Source of the DNA: Halichoerus grypus
Taxonomy: Eukaryota > Chordata > Mammalia > Carnivora > Phocidae
Direction of reading: 5' to 3'
DNA length: 64,000 bases
Assembly: GCF_964656455.1 (NCBI RefSeq)
Contig: NC_135717.1
Coordinates: 8,399,033-8,463,032, forward strand
Every line of letters begins with the position of its first letter. Within the stretch, counting starts at the first letter, position 1. Positions 46,369 to 56,800 of this stretch are shown piece by piece. The notes beneath the pieces were generated by a model. The model was not told the DNA's origin. It did not search any database and worked only from the letters and a program-made list of their open reading frames with translations. A program made the position numbers and the translations under genes.

Positions 46369-46614
46369 TAGTTGGCTTTTTACGTTTCATTGGAGTTATT
46401 AACTCCCAAGATGCAGGGTCACGTGGTTAGAGACACTCCACGTCTGCTGTGGCCAGGAAGACAGTTATCACTTAGTAAGAGAGAACTGTAGGCATCCGTT
46501 GCTCCGTAGCAGCAAAGGTTTCTTCGTGGAGACCCGAGGGGTCTTGTACAGCATTATCTTCCAAATGAGTTTGATTAGTTTTGTAGTTAAATAAATTGAG
46601 TCAAGTTAATGAAG

Positions 46615-46775
46615 ATTTATTGAGCATCTACTAGATCTCCAGACACCGAGCCAAGCGTGTTAATCAGCACCGTCCCACTTGATCTTCACAGTCATATAAG
46701 GGACATAGTTGTACCTGCATTTTACAGGTGGAAAACCTAACACTCCAAGGGGTTAAGTAACTGACCGAGGCGGAA
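46615..46775 (-). repeat. MIR-like element
   Basis: 'attgagcatctactagatct' at one end and 'tacaggtggaaaacctaaca' plus 'gttaagtaactgaccgaggc' at the other give the layout of a MIR core. The limits are approximate. Confidence 0.55.
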
Positions 46776-48256
46776 GGGCCTAGTGCTCTCCCATAGAATG
46801 AAGCGGACTGGAGTAAAATGTTTGGATGAACTCATGAAAATCCACTGACACATAATGGCTTGTTGACCATAGCTGTAATCCAGACTTCCTCTGCCAGAAA
46901 CCAGGACGTCCCAGTGGCCTGATGGGCATGCCTTCTTCTTTAATGCCCTGGAAGTGACCGTCAGTTGCTCGTTCTCATTAGAACGTCCTTTTCTCTAGGG
47001 CTCAACAGAACTGGGGCAGGTGATCCTGGTCCTACCCAGGTGACAAGTACACACACGTAGCCAGTGCAGGCGGAGCCCTCCTGGTTACTTGCCTCAGACA
47101 AGCTGTGGGCAGCAGAATATCCTAGATAGCCGGGGGCCGCAGGGAGTTGTGTCTCCGACTGGACCCTGCCTTACTGTTAGGCTCTGCTGCAGTGTCCCAA
47201 GTGGCCCGGCAACCCCACCCCCACCCCCCAGTGCTGAGCAAAGTGGGAGGCTTTAAAATACTAGATGGGACCCGAAATAATACCTTGACTGCTGATGAAA
47301 GCTAAGTTCGCATTTGTAGCTTAGTGTGAGAGCAAACAGCCCTGCTGCCTGACCCCCTGGAACCAGGCAAGTTTATCCATCCCCATGCGTGGGCTGGCCC
47401 CTGTGAGGGCAAAGAAAGTACACGAGCTGAGCACCACCAGCTTATTCATCCTAAATTTACAGATGAGCTAAAACCAGAGGCAGAGCAAGGCTAGCAGGTG
47501 CGATAATGGAGCTCCCTCTACAAGGAAGGAAACTTCAAGAACAGTAGTCAAGGGAAATGAAGGAGAATGAATGGGAACCTGGGCAGAGGTTCCCCAGAGC
47601 ACCCCCCCCCCGCCAGGTGTTGTGCAATCCCATTTTCACTTTCTAGACAGAGAGGTGCATTTGAATATGTACTTTCTAGTCTTCTGCAGGCTGTGTCCAT
47701 TTAAGTGTGGTAACTCGAGATGACTATCTGAGTAAAATTGCTACCAATTATACAAAGCATCTCGAGAAACCATTTCCTCTGGCCCCGCTGGGGTCACCTT
47801 TTTCCCCAGATCTCACCTACAGGCCTCAGCTGAATGGCGGTCACTGCCTCCTGGCCAGGGCAAGCGCTCTCCAGGTTTCTCAGCTTCTGTCACTCATCTT
47901 GCTGACAACCATGGGAATGCCCAGCCCATCATAGGTGGTCAGCCGCTCACTGGAGAGTCCCCATGTGTGCATTTAGCATGAGCAAATTCAACCATATGCA
48001 ACAAAAGTAAAGAGAGAAGGGGAAGAGAAGAGGAGGAGCAATAGAACCTCAAAACTTAGCAGAGGAGCTCAGATCCAGATCTAGAGTAGATGCTCAGTAA
48101 ATGTTTACTTTCAAAATTAACCACAACAAAGCAGGCTGGGCTAAGACAAATGGAAGGACCAAGGGCAGATTTGTTTCAGCTGCAGAGATCTGGAAAAATA
48201 TCCTGGAAGAGGTGTGAGATGTGCAGGGTCTTGAACAAAGAACTGAAAAGAATTTT

Positions 48257-48413
48257 TTTTTTTTTTAAAGATTTTATTTGAAAAAGAGCACAAGCAGGGA
48301 AGAGGGAGAAGCAGGCTCCCCTGCTCCCCTGATGCGGGGCTCGATCCCAGGACCCTGGGATCATGACCTGAGCCGAAGGCAGATGCTTAACCGACTGAGC
48401 CACCCAGGCGCCC
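48257..48413 (-). mobile_element. CAN-SINE, antisense, perfect 14-bp target-site duplication
   Basis: CTGAAAAGAATTTT flanks it at 48243-48256 and 48414-48427. The + strand has the T-run first and GCCACCCAGGCGCCC at the end. The body is short. Confidence 0.95.
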
Positions 48414-49079
48414 CTGAAAAGAATTTTATAAACCACAAAATAGGTCAGATGAGAAGTGAACACTAGGTCATTCAGAATTGGCATAAAGCCCAAAGTATTG
48501 AAGTCACTTGGTCACCCAGGAGGCAGAATGCGGAGCAGAGAGTGAGTGCTCCCTCCATGGCTTTAGCTCTTCCAACTAAATGCTTCCGACGGAGACCAAC
48601 TTAGCCTGGTAGACCCTCCAGAGCTTCATGTAAGGACTGGCACACATGCACTGAATTCCTCAGGGAGGAGAGAGTTTCTTACATTCTGTGGGAGTTAGAC
48701 AGGAGAAGTAGATTTTTTTTTTTCTCCTGCCCCACCGGAACCCACAGGGAGTAATGGGGAAGGGGGGATCAATTTTTAGCCCCATCAAAAAAATACAATC
48801 TTACTTCCTCTTATCTTTTCACCCTCAGGGAAATACAAGTATCTTAGGGTGACCAAGTATCTTAGGGCCTGGAATGCCAGAACAGACTACCTAGCACAGG
48901 ACACCGGGTCTCCTCCTAGAACAGATCCACCCTATAGAAACTCTTCCAAGCCCTAAATACCATGGCATCTTGCGAACCTTGTGTGACTTGTTTGAAAACC
49001 AGATCTGCTCCTGGGACCTGATCTTTCTAGATCAGAAGGTAATATTTTTCATGGACGTGGAGACAAATCTAGACTAAGA

Positions 49080-49180
49080 ACGATGATGTCTCCTGTCGGT
49101 TGAGCATATGGTATGTGCCAGGCACTGAGCCAGGAGCATTACAGATGTGTCACCTCATTAGATCCTCGGATGAGCTGCCG
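49080..49180 (+). repeat. MIR-like fragment
   Basis: The phrases 'gtatgtgccaggcactgagc' and 'cacctcattagatcctcgg' are typical MIR words. The limits are approximate. Confidence 0.5.
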
Positions 49181-49906
49181 AGGGTGGCAGCCAGGATGCC
49201 AGGCCCCAGGCATGAAGTTGTCCCTTCCCTCGCCCCAGCCCTTTTACCTCAGCCTTAGCACCTAACAACAGGGATTCTGTCATTCAGAAGGCAGATGGAG
49301 GGTCTGAATAGTCCTTTTTTTCTGGGTCCACTTTGTGTCCTGTATTATACATTAATATTCTATTCTTAACATCTCTGCAAGGAAGATGCTATTCTCCACA
49401 TTTTTCAGATAAGAAATCTGAAGCTCAAAACTGTTCAGGCCCTTTTTTCCAAGCTGTATAGCTAGAGTTTACAAAGCCAGATTTCAACCCCAGGTTGGCC
49501 TGGTTCCATAAAGCCTGTGCTCTGTTCTGGGCCAGTCTGCCCCTGGGACTCAGTTAGTACCTGGTAGACCTGTGGCCTGCTGGTCTAGCCTCCCACCTCC
49601 CCAGCCAGAGTGGGATGGGGATTAGGTGTTCGCCCCAACTGGCATTCTTGGCTGCCGAGGGGCTTGAAAGGCCTCAGAGTAGGCTTGCCCTCTTACAGCA
49701 CAGTGTCCAGTAGCCTATTGACAAAGGCTTGCATTTCCCAGGCCCTCACAGTAGCCCCAGAGAAGGAGGAGAGAGTCTTCTGTTACCCCAGGCAACTTCA
49801 GGGGGTGGGGGGCGCTTTAGGACCTCACCCTGTAGCTCTCGCTCAGAAACCATCCTCAGGACAAGGGACAGGGCTCAGACTGTGCAGGGAGCAAATAACA
49901 GTGTGA

Positions 49907-50093
49907 GGGACGCCTGGGTGGCTCAGTCGGTTAAGCGGCTGCCTTCGGCCCAGGTCATGATCCCAGGGTCTGGGATCGAGTCCCACATCGGGCTCCTTGC
50001 TCAGCAGGGAACCTGCTTCTCCCTCTCTCTCCGTCTGCTTGTGCTCTGTCAAATAAATAAAATCTTTAAAAAAAAAAAAAAAAAGAAAGAAAG
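49907..50093 (+). mobile_element. CAN-SINE with perfect 14-bp target-site duplication
   Basis: AAATAACAGTGTGA occurs at 49893-49906 and 50094-50107. The element starts GGACGCCTGGGTGGCTCAGT and ends in a long A-run with GAAA units. This is a young insertion. Confidence 0.96.
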
Positions 50094-51112
50094 AAATAAC
50101 AGTGTGAACACATAACCACCACCAAGGGTTCTGACACACTAGACCACTTTCTCCCTGGCTTCAGCACTCCCCACATCCAACACAAGGCCTGGCATATAGT
50201 GGGCTCTCAAAACATGTTACCTCTATTGGGGTCTGTGTACTGCAGAAAATATTTTTATTGCATGCCTAACCCAAGGGCTTTCGGCAGGCCCAGTTTCTGC
50301 AAGACAGTGGGCTTCATGCCAATTTACCTGAGGATGCCACTAACAGTTGGCACACTGATCAGAGGCTTTTCAGCTCTTTGGAATAACCATCTAGAGAGAG
50401 TTCTGATTGAGCCTAGTACTGTGAGCAGATGGAAGGAGAAACTCTAAACAGACTTAACAAGAGCCCTTTCTTGATGTCACCAAGGGCCCCAAAACAGGGA
50501 AGGCCTGGGCCCATCTGTAGCTGTTTCCTTCAGACCCAACAAAGTAAGGGAGTACACGTTCCCCGCTAGGGGGAACTCTCTGCTTGACTACAACAGGCTT
50601 GATGTGTCGGAGCGCGTATTTGGTCTCCTTCCTGCGTGATCAAAAGTGACCCTTCCCTGGTCTTCTCCTCCTGGGGGGGGAACTGGTTGAAACCTAGTTG
50701 CGTGGAACCCTGCCGGGGCCCTGACCCCTGACCTGTGGCTCAGAGCGCGACGCTGACGTTGCTCGCTTTGGGCAATGAGTGTTGGTGCTCTCTTACCAAG
50801 TCCTGATGAGGAAGCAGTGGTTCGCGCCCATCCTGCACTTCCAGCTGCCCGTTCAGTCAGCGTGTATTACTGTGTGCCACGCACCATGCCCGGCCCGGGG
50901 TGTGCACCACCTGCCGGGGATGGAGGGAACGTGCCATTAAACAAGTCGCACTGGCGCGCCGTCCTCGTGGGGAAGAGGGGGCTGGCACCCACCCAAGGGA
51001 CGACTCAGGCAAAGGCACGGAGTCTGCGAACCGGCGGGGCTGGGGGCTGGGGTGACAGGACCCCCCCCAGCGGCCCCGCTCACGTCACCCCCCCCCCCCT
51101 TGTGTCTCGCAG

Positions 51113-51830
51113 GTCTCGGATCCGCAGAGAACTGTTCATTGAGGAGATTCAGGCCGGGAGCCAGGGCCAGGCCGGGGCCAGCGACTCCCCGTCGGCCCGA
51201 AGCAGCCGGGCGGCGCCCAGCTCGGAGGGCGACAGCTGCGACGGCGTGGAGGCCGCCGAGGGCCCGGGCGCCGCGGACGCCGAGGAGTCGAGCGGCCCCG
51301 CGGCCGCCGCCAAGTCTCAGGGAGGGCCGGCCGAGGCGGCCGCGGCCCCGGAGGAGCGGGAGGAGGCGCCCAGGCCGGCGGAGAAGGCGCAGCAGCCGCC
51401 GCCCTCGGGGGCCCCAGCCCCGGACGACGCCGACGACGAGGGCCGGCCCCGGGCGCCCCCGCCGCCCCCGCCGCCGCCGCCGCCCGAGGGCCCCGCCGAC
51501 GGCCCGGGGCCCGTGCCAAACCCCGCCGCCGCCGCCGCCGCACCCGCGGCCGGGGAGGACGCCGCTACCTCAGCCGCCCCGCCGGCGGAGGGCCCCTGCC
51601 GGGCCCGGGAAGGCGCCGACAGGAGTTCCGCTTTGCCAAGCACCAGCGCGCCGGCGGCCGCCCGCAGGGCCAGCTCGCTGCAGAGCCTCTTCGGCCTCCC
51701 GGAGGCGGCGGGCGCCAGGGACTCTCGAGACAACCCCTTGAGGAAGAAGAAGGCCGCGAACTTGAACAGCATAATCCACCGCCTGGAGAAGGCCGCCAGC
51801 CGGGAGGAGCCCATCGAATGGGAGTTCTGA
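51113..51830 (+). CDS. CUX1: CUX1 exon 24, coding part (homeodomain end and C-terminal repression region)
   Basis: It enters at phase 2 after CTCGCAG and ends at TGA 51828-51830, giving 238 residues here. It opens with [20 protein letters not shown], finishing helix 3 of the homeodomain. Then come a Ser-rich segment, an acidic Ala/Glu/Pro region with a ten-Pro run (about 51457-51486), an Ala-rich region, [20 protein letters not shown], the basic [20 protein letters not shown] and the end REEPIEWEF. The C-terminal region of CUX1 carries active repression domains. It is about 30 residues longer than recalled human, mainly through Pro and Ala codon repeats. The exon is strongly CpG-rich. Confidence 0.97.
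51457..51546 (+). repeat. CUX1: CCG/GCC trinucleotide tracts in coding sequence (poly-Pro, poly-Ala)
   Basis: Runs of CCG/CCC codons give ten consecutive Pro. A little downstream GCC-type codons give Ala5-6 tracts. Both are in frame and are likely to vary in length. Confidence 0.9.
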
Positions 51831-51854
51831 GAGGGCGCCGCCCGCCCGTCCCGC

Positions 51855-52150
51855 CGAGCCGAGCCGAGCCGGGCCGGGCCGGGCCGAGTCTCGCCGAGCT
51901 GGGCCGAGCTGGGCCGGGCCGGGCCGAGTCTGGCCGGGCCGGGCCGAGTCTGGCCGGGCCGGGCCGAGCCGAGCCGAGTCTCGCCGAGCCGGGCCGAGTT
52001 TGGGCCGAGCTGGGCCGAACCGGGCCGAGCCGAGTCTGGCCGAGCCGGGCCGAGTCTGGCCGAGCTGGGCCGAGTCTGGCCGAGCTGGGCCGAGCCAACC
52101 CGGGCAGGGCCAGGCAGGGCCGGGCCGGGCTGGGCCGGGCTGGGCAGAGG
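51855..52150 (+). repeat. CUX1: GGGCCGAG-type minisatellite in the 3' UTR
   Basis: About 300 bp is made only of variants of GGGCCGAG, GAGTCTGGCC, GGGCCGAGCT and CCGAGCC in changing order. Period 5-, 10- and 15-bp relations are visible (for example GGCCGAGTCTGGCC repeated many times). It begins about 25 bp after the stop codon. The dense GGG runs could form G-quadruplexes in the RNA. Confidence 0.95.
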
Positions 52151-52692
52151 GGCGGGCGCCGACTCCGCGGCCTGGACCGTGTTGCGCACTTACCGCCCTG
52201 CGGGCCACAGGGCAAAATCGCCATAGGCCAAGGTGCATATAGAAAACAAAGGAGCATTAAGCCCAATCTATGTCGTGTTTTCAAGGAAGAAAACGGAAAT
52301 GTGTAGTCGAGCTTTTTTGTACCCTGAAGTGTTTTTTTTATTGCCCTAAGTGATTTCCACAGGTTCTGGAATAACTCTTACAGCTTTGCCTTGCGCCCTC
52401 CTCTTTCGTGTGGGCTTTAAAAAAAAAAAAAAAAAATCAAACCCACATATTAAAAGGGGGCTTTTTATCTGCCATCTAATGGCTTCAGAGCGATAATACA
52501 CTATTATCTTCTTAAACCAGGAAAAAAAAAGGGGGGGAGGGGGGATTTTTCAGAAAAATTAAAAAAAGAAAGTTTTTGTAGCTGTTCAGTTGCCACTAAG
52601 AGATTGCACAGTCAAACCGACTCTAAACACACTAGTTTGGATTCCTAAATATTTTCAAGTAAAGAATCTTCTCGTTTGAAACTTTGAATTAA

Positions 52693-52698
52693 AATAAA
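52693..52698 (+). promoter_or_regulatory. CUX1: AATAAA, possible proximal poly(A) signal
   Basis: This is a canonical hexamer about 860 nt after the stop codon, followed by A/T-rich sequence with T-runs. It could give a short-UTR transcript; whether it is used cannot be seen. Confidence 0.35.
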
Positions 52699-53811
52699 AC
52701 ACATTTACTCCACATATTTTTTAACAAAAAGAAAAGTCACATCAGGAAACTATCTGATTTTGTGGTAGCTGACGTAGTGTTTTCTTGTACGTGAATAGAA
52801 TCCTGACATGTAGTGCACATTGATCCATAGCTTTAACTGACTCTGGGCTTTTGCTGGCCAGGGTCTGTTTAATACACTCCATTCTAGGCCAAATCAGGAC
52901 AAAAAGAAAAGATCCGAATCTAGGTATTTTATAATCTGCTTTTTAACCTCTAACCGCAGAGCACGCTGATCAGACCTCATATCTCGGAGGTTTAGGAGAC
53001 AAGTTAGAACTGTAGCATGTCCCCGTTCATTCTGTTTAATTTATGGTGTCTACGTCTGTGTTAGCGCGTCTGCACACGTGCGAGCGTGTAAAGCAAGGAG
53101 GAAAGAGTGGGCCGCCGAGGTGGCAGCAGGCAGTCGGGGGGGCCGCAGGGGCCCGGCCCGCGTGGGCAGCAGGCTTTCCTTGGCACAGAAGGCAGCACAC
53201 CGCACAGCACTCTCCCGGGCGCCTGATGGACTGAGCCCCACCAGGGGCCGCCGCTCCCCGGGCCTGGGCAGGGCTCTCGCGCACGCGCACTCTCTCTCTC
53301 CCGCTCTTCCCACCACAAGCACTGAGGACTGTTGACGTCGTGGGAAGCTTCCTTCCCTGCAGAAGAGAGAACGTGGCAGTCTGGGCTCTGCTCCCACCCC
53401 TGTAGAGATGGCCCACACTCACACCAAAACGTTGTTGCTCTTCACTTCCAGACCAGACCATTCATTGGCCCTTCATTCATTCTGCCTCTTGGAACAGTTC
53501 TTTTATGCAGTCTAGGGCAGTCTAAGTACAAATCAGAAGTCTAACTTGTCTCTGATTCCTCCTGTTGTCTATGTGTATATGCGTGAGAATAGAGGTGGAT
53601 GAGAGTGTGCGTGTGTGCGTGTGTGCAATTTTATACGTCTGTGTATTTTCTTAAGTACCTGTGCACACATAGAGTGCATTACTGCCACCTTTTTTCAATA
53701 AGCTGTTTTATCAGTTACGGCTTCTACAAGTTTGCTAATTTAGACTCCTTTATTGCCATATCTTTAAACTAACAATAGATGATTTCGGTATATATATATA
53801 TTTTTTTTTGC

Positions 53812-53820
53812 TTATTTATA
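53812..53820 (+). promoter_or_regulatory. CUX1: AU-rich element nonamer
   Basis: TTATTTATA matches the UUAUUUAWW nonamer linked to mRNA decay. It lies after a T/TA-rich run in the 3' UTR. It is a single site, so its effect is uncertain. Confidence 0.4.
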
Positions 53821-56800
53821 GGTGCTGTATTTTATTATCTGATTGTTAGGAAGGGATGAAAGGGGCAAATATTCTTTAGAGGGATAGACTGCCGGCAGTA
53901 TTGGGTATAATTTACAAGATGTAGTTGTCATACTGTATATTACTGATTGAAAACTTTTTGACCGTATTGTGTATCATTGAAACCTTTGTCTTAGGTCAAC
54001 ATCTTTGGATGGCATTTTAATGGTGCATTCATTATTTCTTAAGTTTAATTAATATTACCTTTTTTGATTTGGGGGGGGTGGGAGGGAGTTATAATTTTCA
54101 AGGTATGCTCCCGCTATTACACCTCAGTGTGCTTGTATTAATTAACTTGTAGGACTTTGACTGTAAGATGTGAAACCACATTTCTTGCATGATGTTTTAG
54201 GAATTATGTAGTTCATTTACAGTCTTTTAACCTGCAACCGCAGCACTTAGTTCAAGTTTTCACAAATTTAAGAGTCACTACACTAAAGACAATGCCTTTT
54301 CATGAATAAGAAGTTTTCAGAAGGCTCTAGGAGGCTGGGAGGCAGGCTGTTTGTCTTTTGATGGTCGTATCATCTCTGAACTTGATACCTGGTTCAGTGA
54401 GAAGAGAATTCAAAATGGAGGAGCTTAAGGGGAAACAGATTACCATCTGGCTCGATGCAGGTGCGTTAAGAAGAGCGAGTTTGCGTTAGTGACCCCCTAG
54501 GACAGTGAGTAGCAGAGCCCCTGACAGTACTGTGGTGTCCTCTCCACGAAAACCTCGAGGGAATTTTGTCATCGTGTGTGATGAATCTCTGAATATCTGA
54601 TTTTCATTAGAATGAAAAGCAGGGAGTTAACCAGAAATACTAAGGGTAGTGTTTTAGTTTTAAAGGCATGACTGTTATTTACAAAGGTGTTCAATCCGAG
54701 GAAATTGAGAAAGTAGAGGTTTGGCCATCCTAGTGGCCAAATAGTAACAGTCTAAAACAGCCACTTTGGCTCTTCCAAGCGATTTAGTCCTTTTTGTTGG
54801 GTTTTGTTGGTTTGTTTGTGTTTTGTTTTGTTTTTTTTAAACTAGGTTTTTGTTGATTTCCACTCTACCTTTTTTGCCAGACTTACATCTGGGTGCTCGA
54901 TACAATCAGTTGGTTAAAGTTTGCTTGCGGTTCTGTGTTTGTATTTTTTTTCTCTATTTATTTTTTTTTTTTTTAATTGTGATCCCAACCCGATGATCTT
55001 TTGTGTTAAGCTTTCACTGTCTGTAATACTTCTAAGAGCTGCCACTAAATAACAGAAACCTTTCAGGGGGTCGGGGGGAGCGTTCCCCCCTCCTCGTTGC
55101 ACCCCTCAGTTTGAGTCTAAGGGTTGATCTTTCATCTTGATAAGCAATATTCAAGTGCCTTGAACAGCATCCTCTCCGGGGGGCTTCCCTTCAGCTGGCT
55201 GGCATTCCAAGCAGTAGCTCCCACAGGCAGCCGACCTCTTCCTCTTTATGCTCCATCAGTTTAAAAAGCTGATTTGTACCTCTCCCCTGGGGAAAACGGT
55301 TCCGTATAAAACACTAACACTTAATTACAAGCTCCATTATACCATTTTAAATGGCTTCTTTTTGTTAATTGGAGGCAGTGTTCATAACTTAAGGTTTTTG
55401 CCATTACTTAGCTGGCTAAGTGGAGGCTCGGTATAAAATCAGTGTTCACGTTCAGCCTCTTGACCCTTGGCTCCCACCCACTCTCCTTTGTGGGGTATCT
55501 GAGGTGGAAGGTGCACGGGTTCTGTCCCAGACCTGGGCCCGCTCGCTTCCACCGCCTGGCTCCCAGGTGACTGCCAACCTTGAACTTCTGGATCAGTCGG
55601 GATGTCTGTGATTTCTGTCCGCCAGCCCGCCTGTCCTTCTTTAGAAAGGATTACCACAGCCAGCTAGCTCGACTTGATTATTCTCGGGCCGACCTGCGGT
55701 GAGGAGCATCACGACCCGAGGTGGCTCGTGGGCAGCAGACTGTCCTGGGATGCAGGCTTGGAGAAGTCTCCAGGAAATGCCAGCATCTTGACTCGTATGA
55801 CTACTATCAAACCATGGCCACTCTGTAAGAGTGACTGAGGCAAAAAGATGACAGTTGTGGCCTCCCTGCCCAGTGTCCTTGCTTTTGGCATCTTTGTTTT
55901 CTCCCCATTTAAAAACCATCCTGTCCGATGCGGACATTCAGGTCCGCTGGCTGGTGGTCCAGACCGAGAGGGCTACAGAGCTTTGGGTTGAGGGTTCCTC
56001 TGCGCTCTCCGTGGCCGTGAGAGACCCTCCCCATGGACTCCCACCGCCCGGGCACAGCTGGCCAGCTCTAGGAGGAAGGAAACCCCTCATCTGCCTCCCT
56101 GGCCCGAGCCACGTCAGCTCAGCTCGTTGCCCTAAGATCGTTGCCCCAGTCATGCCCTAAGAGGTTGGGACAAGAGTCACACCCCACACCCCCTACCCCC
56201 CCCAGTCCAGGTACCTTCCCGGCAGGTGGACTGGGTTTCTTTGTTCCTCCGGAACTCCTGCCCTCGCTCGCAGCGGTGATCAATGAACTCTATTGACATT
56301 CTATGCAATGTTTCTCCTCCCTCCCATTTTAGGAAAACCTCACTGAAGATAGCGGAGGGGCCCGGGGGGAGTAGATGCACGCCCTTCTGGGATGTGCGCA
56401 GCGTGAAACAGTGTTAGTGACTTACTCCATCTTGAGCTGGGGGACAACAGCCATTGCCTTAAATGCACTGTGACAGGCGCCTCTCGACAGGCCTGTGAAA
56501 ACAAAGAGTCTGCCCTTAGCCATCTCGAGCCCCCACTTTGGGAGGCCAGCAAGCCAGCCGTGCGGGGGAGATGGAGCAAGGCGAGGTTCGGGCCTTTGTG
56601 GCCAGCATGGTGGGCTGTTTGCCACGTCCCTTCAGGCAGGAGGTTTCCTTCCCTCCCTGGATGGCCTGCCTGTCAGCACCCTCCTCCCCATTTGTCCCCT
56701 TCTACCTCACTAACCTATGCTCCCACTTGACGCTACTCCTCCCCCCATTCCCGTCAGAACCGCGAGGCACAAGTGGGCTCTTGGGGGGGGGGGACGGAGA

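Noticed and set aside
48841..48870. Short tandem repeat (caagtatcttaggg twice)
   Set aside because: It is two short copies only, in a unique intron. It is compatible with ordinary replication slippage.
51855..52150. Comparison of the GGGCC-rich array with the C9orf72 GGGGCC expansion
   Set aside because: The units are mixed 5/10/15-bp variants, not a pure hexanucleotide, so disease-type behaviour cannot be inferred.
51317..52284. Long minus-strand open frames (290, 239 and 222 aa) over exon 24 and the minisatellite
   Set aside because: They come from GC-rich codon bias and the repeat, which is open in several frames. The products are low-complexity Arg/Pro/Ala/Gly with no family.
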